The notes beneath the pieces were generated by a model. That model did not search any database. It saw only the letters and a program-made list of their open reading frames with translations, and had not been told where the DNA came from. Source: Naumannella cuiyingiana (GTDB lineage Bacteria; Actinomycetota; Actinomycetes; Propionibacteriales; Propionibacteriaceae). From it: DNA of 64,000 nt. The position numbers and the translations under genes are program-made. The stretch spans positions 1,674,001-1,738,000 of the forward strand of contig NZ_JACBZS010000001.1 in the NCBI RefSeq assembly GCF_013408305.1, in the 5' to 3' direction. Position 1 is the first letter of the stretch. Each line of letters begins with the position of its first letter. Positions 17,503 through 27,024 of this stretch are shown piece by piece.

Positions 17503-20052
17503 TCAGCTTGCCCACTGGCCGGAGTAGTACATCCAGGCCCACAAGATCATCAGGGCCGGGGAGACGACGGCCCAGCTGATCCGGAACACCCGCTGCAGCA
17601 CCACCCCGCGCGCGGTGGCCGGCCGGTCCAGCGCCAGGTGGGCGAGCATGATCCACAACGGGAACCAGACCAGGATGGCCCGGTTCACCGACTGCAGCCA
17701 GTACGAGGTGGAGAATGCGACCAACTGGATCGCCATATAGCCCGCCTCGGCCCACAGCCGGCGCCGCAGGCACCAGCCGACCACCACGACGCCGGCGACG
17801 AAGGACAAGAACTCGAAGGCGAAGACCACCATCAGATACGGCTGATCGACATAGGAACCGCCGGGATCGACCACCCGCAAGGTGTTCAGGATCGATGTCC
17901 AGGGCATGGTGAACTCGCGCGGCCAGCCCTTCTGCTGGGCCTCCGACCAGGCGGACCAGCTCCCGGTCAGCAGATACAGATAGACCGTGTACGCCCCGAG
18001 CATGATCGCCGTCACGCCCAGCCACAGGCCGCGCCGCAACCGGCCGCGCCAGTCGATGCCGGACCAGGTGAGCACCATGATCACCAGACCGAACAGCAAG
18101 AACAGGCCACTGACCCGCACCGTGCAGGCGAGCCCGGCCAGCACCGCCGCCTGCCACCACTTGTCGGCCCGCGCGCGCTGCCAGGCCCAGAACGCGAACG
18201 CGCAGAACAGCGATTCCGAGTACGGCATCATCGTGAACACCGCGGTCGGCGCAAAGATCCAGCCGACCGCCGCCCAGCGCCCGCCCATCCGGGTCAGCGC
18301 GAGCGCCGCGATCAGCGAGCACAAGGTGGCGATCAGCACGCCCCAGATGTCGAGCGGAATGCCCACGGTGTTGCCGATCGCCAGCACGATCGGCCACCCC
18401 GGATAGAACGCGCGATAGGTCATGTTCAGCGGCTCGTAGCCGTACTGCGCGATCGTGAAGAACCGCTCGGTGTCCCAGTGCCAGACGCTGGTCCACAGGC
18501 TCTGCCCGGTGATCGCCATCGTCACCACGAGCGCGATGATCAACGAGCCGCGGCCGAGCAACCACGCCGGGAGCACGACTCGCATCGCGTGTACGCCGCG
18601 GCCGGGCACGCCCAGCGGGGCCAGGGGCGGCGTACCCGGCTTCGCATCGCCGTCCCACAGGCGCCCCCACAACACCGGCAGCGGGACCGTCCGGGCGCGC
18701 AACCGTTGCACCCAGGCGGCATCGCGCGTCCCCGCCAGCACCCCGGCGCCGGGATCGTCGACGCCGCCGACCCGCACCGGGTCGTGGCCCGGCCGGTACA
18801 TGTCGCGGATGATCATCGCCGCGACCCAGACTTCCGTGGTGATCCGGAACAAGATCGCCAACTGGTACGCCGGTGAGGACTGCCCGTCCGCGGCGTACAG
18901 CGACCCGTCGAGGTAGATCCACACCGCGATCACGTAGTAGACCTGCCCGACGCCGAAGATCGCCCAGTCGCGCCAGTTCGGGCGGGCCCAGACCATCAGC
19001 ACGGCAAGGATCAGGCCGTACTGCGGCCGGTAGTCCTGATTGGTGACGAACAGCGCCCACATGATCAGGTACGCCACCTGCGCCACCCGCGGGCGCCGCC
19101 ACGTCGTCCATGCGATCAGGGCGATCAGCACGACGGCGCCGGCGAACAGAACCGTCGACAAGACGTCCACCTCGGGCAGCGTCCGGCCCGACTGTTCCAG
19201 CGCGGCCCACACCGAACCGAGCGTGGTGTTCTGGGTCCATGACGCCAGCCACGCATCCGGTGCGGCGATGATCAGCGGCAGATTGACCGCGGCCCAGGCG
19301 AGCAGGAAACCGCCGGCGGCGTTCAGCCACTCCGAGACCCGACGGCCGCGGATGCAGACGATCAGCAAGGCGATCAACAAGAAGCCGGGATAGATCCGCG
19401 CACCGGTGGCCAGGCCCAGCAAGACACCGGCGGCGATCGGGCGCTTGGCCGCCCACGCCCAGAGCCCCGCGACGGCCAGGGCGACGGCGAAGAGGTCCCA
19501 GTTGATCAAGCCGGTCATCACCACAACGGGCGAGACCGCGACCATCACCGCATCCCAGCCGCGGCGCTGCGCCCGCAGGGTCGCGAACACGACCAGCAGG
19601 AAGCACAGGAACAGCACTACGGCGCTCACCCCGAAGAAGACCGCGCTGCCCTGGCTGAGCTCGGGCTCGGCGGCACCGACGGGCGCCCCCAACAGCACCG
19701 CCAACTCGCGCACGAACTCGATCAGCGCGCCGGTCAGCACCGGCTGGTCGAGGGTCGCGCCGAGATAGGGCACCCGCCCCTCGGCGAGACCGCTGGTGGC
19801 GTAGATATTGGTGATGTCGGTGTAGCAGAGATTCGCGAACACCTCGGCGCTGCCGGGCAGGCACGCGCCCTGCCGGATCACCGTGACCAGCCAGGTCAGG
19901 GTCGCCAGCAACAGCGCCAGTACCGGCAGGTCCAGCCAGGACCGCTCGCCGACGGCGTGCCGCCCCGTGTCCCCGCCCGTGCCGCGGACGACCCGCCGGA
20001 CGAATCCGGCGGGTCGTGTCGCGCGCTCCTGCAGGCGGGGCAGCAGGCTCAC
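17503..20052 (-). CDS. Polytopic GT-C glycosyltransferase: GT87-like half fused to PIG-V-like half
   Basis: This 849-aa, many-helix membrane protein follows the penicillin-binding protein gene with a 4-bp GTGA overlap, the place of Rv0051 in M. tuberculosis. The N-terminal half (TDITNIYATSGLAEGRVPYL, then NWDLFAVALAV and ARIYPGFLL) resembles GT87 mannosyltransferases. After a cytosolic linker at residues ~430-490, the second half has WDTERFFTIAQYGY, FYPGWPIVLAIG and MMPYSESLFCAFAF, the pattern of PIG-V mannosyltransferases. Both would use polyprenyl-phosphate sugars on the outer face of the membrane. A role in glycosylating an envelope polymer or protein is inferred. Confidence 0.7.
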   Translation of the reverse strand: MSLLPRLQERATRPAGFVRRVVRGTGGDTGRHAVGERSWLDLPVLALLLATLTWLVTVIRQGACLPGSAEVFANLCYTDITNIYATSGLAEGRVPYLGATLDQPVLTGALIEFVRELAVLLGAPVGAAEPELSQGSAVFFGVSAVVLFLCFLLVVFATLRAQRRGWDAVMVAVSPVVVMTGLINWDLFAVALAVAGLWAWAAKRPIAAGVLLGLATGARIYPGFLLIALLIVCIRGRRVSEWLNAAGGFLLAWAAVNLPLIIAAPDAWLASWTQNTTLGSVWAALEQSGRTLPEVDVLSTVLFAGAVVLIALIAWTTWRRPRVAQVAYLIMWALFVTNQDYRPQYGLILAVLMVWARPNWRDWAIFGVGQVYYVIAVWIYLDGSLYAADGQSSPAYQLAILFRITTEVWVAAMIIRDMYRPGHDPVRVGGVDDPGAGVLAGTRDAAWVQRLRARTVPLPVLWGRLWDGDAKPGTPPLAPLGVPGRGVHAMRVVLPAWLLGRGSLIIALVVTMAITGQSLWTSVWHWDTERFFTIAQYGYEPLNMTYRAFYPGWPIVLAIGNTVGIPLDIWGVLIATLCSLIAALALTRMGGRWAAVGWIFAPTAVFTMMPYSESLFCAFAFWAWQRARADKWWQAAVLAGLACTVRVSGLFLLFGLVIMVLTWSGIDWRGRLRRGLWLGVTAIMLGAYTVYLYLLTGSWSAWSEAQQKGWPREFTMPWTSILNTLRVVDPGGSYVDQPYLMVVFAFEFLSFVAGVVVVGWCLRRRLWAEAGYMAIQLVAFSTSYWLQSVNRAILVWFPLWIMLAHLALDRPATARGVVLQRVFRISWAVVSPALMILWAWMYYSGQWAS

Positions 20053-22496
20053 CCAGGCTCCCCCGTGGGTCTGGGGCCGCTGCGTTCGCGCTGGCCCGAC
20101 GAGCCGGAGCCCGAGTCGTCGTCACCGGAGTCGGAGCCGTTGCCCGACCCGCTGCCGCTGCCGGACCCACCGCCGTTGCCGTTGCCGGACCCGCTGCCGC
20201 TGCCCGATCCGCTGCCGGACCCACCACCGTTGCCCGATCCGCCGCTGTCGCCGGTCGGTCGCGACGTCGGGCGGGTGCTCGGGCGATCGGAGCCACCGTC
20301 ATCGCCCTGGTCGGGGGTCTGCTCCTCGCGCGGCCGGGCGGACTCGTCGTCTCGGGGCTGCGGGGTCGAGGACTCCCCGCCCGAGTTGTCGTCGCGCGGC
20401 CGGGACCGCTGGTCGCTGTTGTCGTTGTCGTCGCGGGTACGCCGCTGCGGTGGCGGCGTACCGTCGGTCTTCTCCTTGTCGACGAAGGCCGGCTCCGGGA
20501 AGTCCTCGACGGGCATCCCCTCGCTGGCCACCGCCATGTAGTCACCCCAGGCCTCGGCGGGATAGCTGCCACCGAAGAAGGTCGAGTTGCCGGGCTTGGC
20601 GTACGGGTCGAGGTCACCATTGCCGTCGTCGCCCGCGACGAACATCACCGCGGTCGAGATCTGCTTGGTGTAGCCCACGAACCACGACGATGTCACATCA
20701 TTGCTCTCGCGGCCATCGACCATCCGTCGCACGCCGTTGGTGCCGGTCTTTCCGGCGACCGGTCGGTCGATCGTGGACACGGCGCTGCCGGTGCCGTCGT
20801 CGACGACGCGGGACAGCGCGTAGGTCACGTCGGAGTTCAGGTCGGCGTCGAAGGCCCGCTTGCCCTCGTCGGCGTTCTCGTACAGCACCTTGCCGTCGGC
20901 GTCGGTCACCTTGGCCACGATGTGCGGGGCATTGCGTACCCCGTCGTTGGCGAAAGTCGCATACGCACCTGCCATGTTGACCGGGCTGACCTCGGCGATG
21001 CCCAGGGAGATCACCGGCACCGGCGCCCAGTCCGGCCCGTCGCCCTTGGGTACGCCGGCCGCCTCGGCGGCATCGATCACCTTCTGCGGGCCATTCGGGT
21101 TCATCTGCATGGTCATGTCGACGAAGGCGGTGTTGATCGACTTCGCCGTCGCCTCCAGCATGCTGACCGAGCCGTAGGTGTAGCCGTTCTCGTTGCGTAC
21201 CGGCTTCTCGGCACCCTCGGGGGTGTAGGCGTTGCCCTCGAAGAAGTCGCGCAACCGCAGACCGTCCTTCAGCGCCGCCGCGACGGCGAAGGCCTTGAAG
21301 GTCGACCCGGTCGGGCGGCGGGTGGTCGCCCAGTTGCGCTGACTCTCGACATAGTCCGGCCCGCCGTAGACGGCCCGCAGACCGCCGGTCCGGGTGTCCA
21401 CCGACGCCATGGCCGGGTGCAGGTTCTTGCCCTTGGAATCCTTGGGGTTGTTCGCGGCCGCCTTGCGCCGGATGTCGGTCGCGGCCCGGACCATCGCGGC
21501 CTGGCTGTCCTTGTCGATGGTGGTGGTGATCTGCAGGCCGCCGCCCTGGATCTGCGACTCGTCGAAGCCCTTGGCCGCCAGCTCGTCCTCGACCATCTTG
21601 AGCAGGAACCCGTTCGGACCGGCCAGCCGGGAGCTCTGCTTGATCTTCGGGAACTCGGGGAGCTGCTGCCCCATCGCCTGGGCGTCCTGCGGCGTGATCA
21701 TGCCGTTGTCGGCCATCTGGCCCAGGACATACCGATACCGCTCCAGCAGCCGCGCCTCGTTGTTCTCGCCCTCGGCCGGATCGAAGCGACCGGGGCTGTT
21801 CAGCACCGCCGCCAGCACGGCGGACTGCTCGACGCTGAGATCCTTCGCGTCGACATCGAAGTACGCCTTCGCGGCTGCCTGGACGCCGTAGGCGCCCCGG
21901 CCGAAGTAGATGGTGTTCAGGTAGCTGCCGAGGATGACCTCCTTGGGCACCTCGCGGCCGATCTTGGCGGCCAGCAACAGCTCGGTGAACTTGCGTTCCA
22001 GGGTCCGCTCCGGGGAGAGGTAGAGGATCTTGATGTACTGCTGAGTGATCGTCGAGCCGCCCTGGATGTCGCCGCCGGTGGCGATCACGAAGGCCGAGCG
22101 GATCATGCCGGTGATCGAGATCCCCGGGTCGGTCCAGAACGTCGAGTTCTCCGCCGCGACCGCGGCGTCCTTCATCGACTGCGGGATCTCCTCGAACGGG
22201 ATCGACTGCCGGTTCTGGACCTGGAAGTAGCCGAGCTCGCTCTTGCCGTCGGCGAAGTAGACATTGGAGTTGTTGGTCTGGAAGTCGGCATTCGGGTCGG
22301 GGATCTCGGTATTCAGGTACGCCGCCGCGATGCCGCCCATGCCGAGCAGCACCAGCGCCAGCCCGCCGATCGTCACGCCCGCCAGCACCCGGCGCAGCCG
22401 TCGGCCGCGGCTCGGCGTACCCTTCGGAGACTTCGCCGGGGTCCGCGAGCCGTTCGCACGGGGCGCGGGATTGGCGCGCTTGCCGGACTCAGCCAT
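20049..22496 (-). CDS. ponA: Class A penicillin-binding protein (PBP1, PonA1-like)
   Basis: This 815-aa bifunctional enzyme polymerises glycan strands and cross-links peptides. After a basic cytosolic tail and one membrane helix (~42-66) come the GT51 domain (AAVAAENSTFWTDPGI, GGSTITQQYIKILYL) and the transpeptidase with Ser398 in STFK, SIN, and AGKTGTNG. The C-terminal ~150 residues are an acidic, then Gly/Ser-rich, low-complexity tail. ATG 22496 has GAGGAC 4 nt upstream; a TTG 12 nt earlier is less likely. It overlaps the DUF5318 gene by 8 bp and the next gene by 4 bp, forming the conserved Rv0049-ponA1-Rv0051 operon. Confidence 0.93.
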   Translation of the reverse strand: MAESGKRANPAPRANGSRTPAKSPKGTPSRGRRLRRVLAGVTIGGLALVLLGMGGIAAAYLNTEIPDPNADFQTNNSNVYFADGKSELGYFQVQNRQSIPFEEIPQSMKDAAVAAENSTFWTDPGISITGMIRSAFVIATGGDIQGGSTITQQYIKILYLSPERTLERKFTELLLAAKIGREVPKEVILGSYLNTIYFGRGAYGVQAAAKAYFDVDAKDLSVEQSAVLAAVLNSPGRFDPAEGENNEARLLERYRYVLGQMADNGMITPQDAQAMGQQLPEFPKIKQSSRLAGPNGFLLKMVEDELAAKGFDESQIQGGGLQITTTIDKDSQAAMVRAATDIRRKAAANNPKDSKGKNLHPAMASVDTRTGGLRAVYGGPDYVESQRNWATTRRPTGSTFKAFAVAAALKDGLRLRDFFEGNAYTPEGAEKPVRNENGYTYGSVSMLEATAKSINTAFVDMTMQMNPNGPQKVIDAAEAAGVPKGDGPDWAPVPVISLGIAEVSPVNMAGAYATFANDGVRNAPHIVAKVTDADGKVLYENADEGKRAFDADLNSDVTYALSRVVDDGTGSAVSTIDRPVAGKTGTNGVRRMVDGRESNDVTSSWFVGYTKQISTAVMFVAGDDGNGDLDPYAKPGNSTFFGGSYPAEAWGDYMAVASEGMPVEDFPEPAFVDKEKTDGTPPPQRRTRDDNDNSDQRSRPRDDNSGGESSTPQPRDDESARPREEQTPDQGDDGGSDRPSTRPTSRPTGDSGGSGNGGGSGSGSGSGSGSGNGNGGGSGSGSGSGNGSDSGDDDSGSGSSGQRERSGPRPTGEPG

Positions 22497-22908
22497 AGAT
22501 GTCCTCAACTGTCGGTTGTCGTCGTGGCGGGCGGCGTTTCACGCCGTCGCCCATCAGCCACGAACTCGTCATGAAGTTCCACCCGCAGTCCGTGCAGACC
22601 TCCACCGCGCACACCTTGAACTCGCCGAACTCGTGAGCCATCGGCTCCAGCTCGGCGCGTGCCTTGATGCGGCCGGAGTACTGCCCGAGCTGCGACCCGA
22701 ACACGTAGTGCAGCACCGCCATGGTGCCAGCCGCGCACACGGGGCAGGCCTGCCCGGCCGGCTCGCCGTGGTGCAGCGCAGCCCGGATCAGCATGGGGTC
22801 GGCATCGCAGGCCTCCGCCCGGCTGTGCGTACCCCGGGACTGCCGCAGCGCGGCCAGAATCCGGCGGCGCTGCAGCGAGAAGTCTAACACCTCGCGCTGC
22901 GACCACAT
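22489..22908 (-). CDS. DUF5318 protein (Rv0049 homologue)
   Basis: The 139-aa protein has two Cys pairs, ACPVC and VCTDCGW, that could bind one zinc ion, and the family ends QREVLDFSLQRRRILAALR and ELEPMAHEFGEFKVCAVEVC. DUF5318 is an actinobacterial family invariably found beside ponA; its function is unknown. The zinc-ribbon-like layout and linkage suggest a cytosolic partner in wall synthesis, which is inference. It ends inside the first codons of ponA. Confidence 0.85.
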   Translation of the reverse strand: MWSQREVLDFSLQRRRILAALRQSRGTHSRAEACDADPMLIRAALHHGEPAGQACPVCAAGTMAVLHYVFGSQLGQYSGRIKARAELEPMAHEFGEFKVCAVEVCTDCGWNFMTSSWLMGDGVKRRPPRRQPTVEDIYG

Positions 22909-22987
22909 GCCAGCCAGACTACGAGCCGATCAAGCGCTGTGCAGCGCCCGTGGGCGGGTTTCGGCCCGCCGGGTCGGCCGGACCGCG

Positions 22988-24001
22988 TCAGCCGAACCGC
23001 TGTTCGATGGTGTCGATCAACTCCATCGTGTCGTCGTAGTCGGCGCGCAGCGCGCTCTGCGGCAGGTCGAAGGCGGAGCCGTTGCGGAACGCGGGCAGCC
23101 GGCCGAGCACCGGATCCTTGGCGAGGGCCGCGACGGTCTGCTTCGGGTCGTCGAAGGGGACCACGAAGATCGTGGCCGGGTCGAGCACGACGCCGGCATT
23201 CTCCGGCGAGACCTCGAACATGTCTCCACCGGGCGTGTACGGCACGGCGCCGTTGCGCTGCGCCAGCGGGGCCGGCTCGAACCCGAGCTCGGTCAGCAGG
23301 GTGATCAGGCCGGCATCGTCCATCAGCACATAGACCTTGCCGCTGCTGGCGCGGCTGATCACGGTCGACGGCTTCGACGGCGGCGTGATCGCGGCGGCGA
23401 CCTCGGCGACGCGCGCGTCATAGGCGGCCCGCAGTTCGTCGTAGCGCTGCGGGGCGGCGAAGACGTCGCCGGCCAGGAAGCTCAGCTGCTGCTGCCAGGT
23501 CTGCAGGGTCTTCGGTACCAGGACGGTGGGCGCGATCGCGGAGAGTTGGTCATAGACCTGCTCGGCCTGCGCGAACGGGAAGCCGAGGCCGCCGGCGATG
23601 ATCAGGTCGGGCCGTTGGGCGGCGATCGCCTCCAGGTTGAAGCCATCGGCCGGCCAGGGCAGGAAGACCGTTCCGGCGGCCGCGGCTTGGTCGGCCCAGG
23701 CCGGCGCCGCGACGCCCTCGGTGTCGGTGAACTCGGGGACGACCGCGGCGACCGGCTGATCGAGGTGGAAGAGGTAGCCGGCCAGCGCATGGTTCAGCAC
23801 GACGATGCGCTGCGGCCGCACCGGAACCTGCACCTCGCCCTTGATCGTCGCGACGGTGCGGGTCGCGTCCGTCCCGGGCGCGAGCGGCGCGGCCGGCGCG
23901 ACGCCACAGGCGGTCGCCAGGGCCAGCAGGGCGGCAGCGAATGCGGTCGCCGCACCGCGGGCGGAGAAGGAGCGCCGGGCGGCGCTGGTCATGCTGGACA
24001 T
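22988..24001 (-). CDS. Iron-siderophore ABC transporter substrate-binding lipoprotein
   Basis: The 337-aa protein begins with a lipoprotein signal ending LLALATAC, then a linker and a FepB/FecB-type fold: VPVRPQRIVVLNHALAGYLF, RPDLIIAGG, and the C-terminal GSAFDLPQ. It should hold a ferric siderophore at the outer membrane face and deliver it to a permease. ATG 24001 lies 5 nt after AGAGG. A perfect DtxR/IdeR box is 21 bp upstream, so iron repression is likely. No permease or ATPase genes adjoin it, so it relies on a transporter encoded elsewhere. Confidence 0.85.
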   Translation of the reverse strand: MSSMTSAARRSFSARGAATAFAAALLALATACGVAPAAPLAPGTDATRTVATIKGEVQVPVRPQRIVVLNHALAGYLFHLDQPVAAVVPEFTDTEGVAAPAWADQAAAAGTVFLPWPADGFNLEAIAAQRPDLIIAGGLGFPFAQAEQVYDQLSAIAPTVLVPKTLQTWQQQLSFLAGDVFAAPQRYDELRAAYDARVAEVAAAITPPSKPSTVISRASSGKVYVLMDDAGLITLLTELGFEPAPLAQRNGAVPYTPGGDMFEVSPENAGVVLDPATIFVVPFDDPKQTVAALAKDPVLGRLPAFRNGSAFDLPQSALRADYDDTMELIDTIEQRFG

Positions 24002-24021
24002 CGACACCTCTTCGATCGGAC

Positions 24022-24039
24022 GGTTAGGTTAACCTAACC
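24022..24039. promoter_or_regulatory. DtxR/IdeR iron box
   Basis: GGTTAGGTTAACCTAACC is a perfect 18-bp palindrome with the TTAGGTTA.. core of DtxR/IdeR operators. It lies between the siderophore-binding protein (start 24001) and the AraC gene (start 24116) and could control both when iron is sufficient. Confidence 0.8.
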
Positions 24040-24115
24040 TCGTTTCGTGACCGGTACGCCGCCGAAGCTGCCGTCTCCGGCGACGGAGCTGCCATCACCG
24101 GTGAAAGGGGAGCAG

Positions 24116-24874
24116 ATGACCACGCCGCTCGCGGCCGCGGTGCCGCGCACGGCCGTTCGTTTTCTCGGGCATGCCACGCACCACCACGACAGCCCCCATC
24201 TGGTGCACCTGGTCCGTGGCGCCGCGGAGGTGGTCGCCGACGGGCAGCGCCACGCGCTGGCGGCCGGGGAGACGCTGTGGCTGGCGACCGGCGTACCGCA
24301 CTCGGTGCAGACGACGCCGGGAGCGATCGTCTTCGGGCCGATGATCACCCGCGAGCCGCCCCGGCGGGTCCGCGCGCTGGGGCACCGGCCCGAGCTCGCG
24401 GAACTGATGCTGACGGCGGTGGCGGCAAGCCCGCGGGCCACGGAGATCGTTCCCTTCCGCGAGGCCATCGACAGGCTCCTGGCCGGGATCGACCGGCCCC
24501 GGTTCTCACTCGAGCGACCGAGCCACCCGGTCGCCCGGGAGATCGCGGACCGGCTGCTGGCCGGCGGTCGCTGGACGCTGGGCGCGACTCTTCCGGAGCT
24601 CGCCGAGCGGCATCTGAGCAGCGTGCGGCAGATCCAGCGATGGTTCGGGGACGAGACCGGGCAGGCGTTCGCGCGCTGGCGTACCCGCGCCCGGTTGAAT
24701 CTCGCCCTGGCCGAGCTCGCCGGCGGCGCGCCCCCGGCCCGCGCCGCACGGGCGGCCGGCTATGCGACCCGGGACGGGCTGCTCCGGGCGCTCGCGCGCG
24801 AAACCGGCCGGCCGTACGCAGACATCGCCCGCGACCCGTTGGGGACCTCGGGTGAGCCGGCCGTGGGGTGCTAG
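24116..24874 (+). CDS. AraC-family transcriptional regulator
   Basis: The 252-aa protein has a small cupin with an unusual histidine run (HATHHHDSPHLVHLVRG) and GETLWLATGVPHSV, then an AraC DNA-binding region (LPELAERHLSSVRQIQRWFG; ARAARAAGYATRDGLLRALA). I chose ATG 24116, preceded by AAAGGGGAG, over a GTG at 24047 that would leave almost no leader after the iron box. It is divergent from the siderophore-binding lipoprotein and is probably a siderophore-responsive activator. Confidence 0.8.
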   Translation: MTTPLAAAVPRTAVRFLGHATHHHDSPHLVHLVRGAAEVVADGQRHALAAGETLWLATGVPHSVQTTPGAIVFGPMITREPPRRVRALGHRPELAELMLTAVAASPRATEIVPFREAIDRLLAGIDRPRFSLERPSHPVAREIADRLLAGGRWTLGATLPELAERHLSSVRQIQRWFGDETGQAFARWRTRARLNLALAELAGGAPPARAARAAGYATRDGLLRALARETGRPYADIARDPLGTSGEPAVGC

Positions 24875-25884
24875 GTCAGCCGGGTCTTCGAGGAGGACTT
24901 GGCGGTGTTCGCGGGGTCGCGCTCCACGACATCGCCCAGGGCGTCGTCGATCCGGCCCATCAGCTCCGCAGGGATCTCGACGCCGGCGGCCTTGACATTG
25001 TCGGTGACCTGCTCGGGCCGCGACGCGCCGACGATGGCGGCGGCCACGTTCTTGTTCTGCAGTACCCAGGCGATGGCGAGCTGGGCCATGGTGAGGCCGA
25101 GTTCGTCGGCGATCGGGCGCAGGTCCTGGACCCGGCGCAGCACCTCGTCCTTGGACAACCAGGACTTGATCATGTCCGCGCCGCCCTTGGTGTCGGTCGC
25201 GCGGGAGCCCTCCGGCGGCTGCTCGCCCGGCGCGTACTTGCCGGTGAGTACGCCCTGGGCGACCGGCGACCAGACGATCTGGGAGATGCCGAGCTCCTCG
25301 CTGGTCGGCACCACCTCGTCCTCGATCACCCGCCACAGCGCGGAGTACTGCGGCTGGTTGGAGATCAACTGGATCTTCAGCTCCTTGGCGAGCGCGTGCC
25401 CGCGGCGGAGCTGGTCGGCGGTCCACTCGGAGACGCCGATGTAGAGCACCTTGCCCGAGTGCACGAGGTCGGCGAAGGCGACCATCGTCTCCTCCAGCGG
25501 CGTCTCATGATCGAACCGGTGTGCCTGGTAGAGGTCGACGTAGTCGGTCTGCAGCCGCTTCAGCGATGCGTGCAGGGACTCCATGATGTGCTTGCGGGAC
25601 AGGCCGGTGTCGTTGGGACCCATCGGGCCGGTCGGGAAGTACACCTTGGTGAAGATCTCCAGCGACTCGCGCCGCTCGTCCTTCAGCGCATCGCCGAGGA
25701 CCGCCTCGGCCGCGGTGTTGGCGTAGGTGTCGGCGGTGTCGAAGCTGGTGATCCCGGCGTCGAGCGCCGCGCGCACGGAGGCGATCGCCGCGTCCTTCTC
25801 CACCTGGGAGCCGTGGGTGAGCCAGTTGCCGAACGTGATCTCGCTGATCTTCAGGCCACTGTTGCCGAGGTAGCGGAAGTCCAT
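24871..25884 (-). CDS. Aldo/keto reductase (Kv-beta-like)
   Basis: This 337-aa (beta/alpha)8 enzyme has the full catalytic set Asp49, Tyr54 (FDTADTYANT), Lys80 (IFTKVYFP) and His122 (YQAHRFD), with an NADPH-binding end around IVGASRPEQVTDNVKAAGV. Start sequence MDFRYLGNSGLKISEITFG is typical of the voltage-channel beta-subunit group. It reduces carbonyls; the substrate is unknown. It is convergent with the AraC gene, the two stop codons overlapping by 4 bp. Confidence 0.88.
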   Translation of the reverse strand: MDFRYLGNSGLKISEITFGNWLTHGSQVEKDAAIASVRAALDAGITSFDTADTYANTAAEAVLGDALKDERRESLEIFTKVYFPTGPMGPNDTGLSRKHIMESLHASLKRLQTDYVDLYQAHRFDHETPLEETMVAFADLVHSGKVLYIGVSEWTADQLRRGHALAKELKIQLISNQPQYSALWRVIEDEVVPTSEELGISQIVWSPVAQGVLTGKYAPGEQPPEGSRATDTKGGADMIKSWLSKDEVLRRVQDLRPIADELGLTMAQLAIAWVLQNKNVAAAIVGASRPEQVTDNVKAAGVEIPAELMGRIDDALGDVVERDPANTAKSSSKTRLT

Positions 25885-25938
25885 GCCCGCGACGTTACTC
25901 CGCGGCGAGATGCCCGAATTACGGGGCGAGCAGATCTG

Positions 25939-26970
25939 TCACTGACGCCTTGTGCGGGCAGTCGAGGTCGACTGCCGCACGATGAGACTCGGCTCCAGCG
26001 CCACCGATTCCGGCTTCGCACCGCCGAGCACGTCCTCCAGAAGCGCGAATGCCGACTTGCCGATCTCGACCATCGGCGAGCGGATAGTCGTCAGGGGCAC
26101 CGACAGACTCGCGGCCAGTGGCGTGTCGTTGTAGCCGACGACGGCGACATCATCGGGTACGCGGAGACCGCGCTCTCGCAATCCGCCGATCGCTCCTATC
26201 GCCGCGAAGTCGTTGGTCGCGAATATGGCGTCCGGTGTCGAGCCAGTGTCGAGCAGTTGCTCGACGCCTTGCCGTCCGGCCGCGGCGTCGAATCCGGTGC
26301 GGACAACTCGACTCGGATCCAGGTCCAACCCGGCCTCCTCGAGCCCGCCACGCAGTCCCGCAATCCTCAGGTTGGCCGTCGAGGCGTAGTCGGGGCCCGC
26401 GATCACAGCGATGTCGCGGAATCCGGACTCGGCCAGGTGGCGCGCCACCAGTCGACCCCCGTGCCGGTCGTCTGCGAACGCTCCGACAAAGTTCCCCGAC
26501 GTGCGCGACGTGAGCACGAACGAGACACCCTCTGCCGCCAGCTTCTCCAGCAATGGGTCGTCGGCGCGAGCGTCGGCGAAGATGATTCCGTCCACCCGTC
26601 GGTCCAGGAACTTTCGCACCCTTGACTCTCGCTGACCGGGGTCGTCGAGGGAGTTCGTCACGAACGCGGCATAGCCGTGTTCGAACGCGGCCGCGTCGAT
26701 CCCTTCGAAGATCGTTGCCAGCACGAAGTCCTGTAGCCGTGGAACGAGGACACCGACGTGCTGAGACCGCGAAGTACGCAGGCTCGCTGCGTGAGGATTG
26801 CGTCGATAGCCCAGGGCAGCGGCACGGTCCAGGATTCGCTTGACCGTCGCCGGACTCGCCCACCTCTCCCGATGCTCAGGAGCGCTGTTCAGCACTCGCG
26901 AAACCGTGGACACATCGACCCCGACGGCCGCCGCGACCGTCTGCAGCGTCGGAGCCTTCTGCTTCGTCAC
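25939..26970 (-). CDS. LacI-family repressor of the DUF1989-amidase operon
   Basis: The 343-aa protein begins with the LacI HTH TLQTVAAAVGVDVSTVSRVL and hinge region (RRNPHAASLRTSRSQHVGVL), followed by a periplasmic-binding-protein-like effector domain (ADDRHGGRLVARHLAESGF, AIFATNDFAAIGAIGGLRER). It is divergent from the catabolic operon starting at 27075 and two LacI-type operators lie in between, so it very probably represses that operon until a pathway compound binds. Confidence 0.9.
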   Translation of the reverse strand: MTKQKAPTLQTVAAAVGVDVSTVSRVLNSAPEHRERWASPATVKRILDRAAALGYRRNPHAASLRTSRSQHVGVLVPRLQDFVLATIFEGIDAAAFEHGYAAFVTNSLDDPGQRESRVRKFLDRRVDGIIFADARADDPLLEKLAAEGVSFVLTSRTSGNFVGAFADDRHGGRLVARHLAESGFRDIAVIAGPDYASTANLRIAGLRGGLEEAGLDLDPSRVVRTGFDAAAGRQGVEQLLDTGSTPDAIFATNDFAAIGAIGGLRERGLRVPDDVAVVGYNDTPLAASLSVPLTTIRSPMVEIGKSAFALLEDVLGGAKPESVALEPSLIVRQSTSTARTRRQ

Positions 26971-27024
26971 GGAGCTCCGCCCACAATGACGTCCGAGCCG
27001 AATGATCGCATGCCATTGACTCTA

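Noticed and set aside
22505-22906. Second open frame overlapping the DUF5318 gene
   Set aside because: It lacks the Cys pairs and the ponA-overlap geometry; composition is that of a shadow frame.
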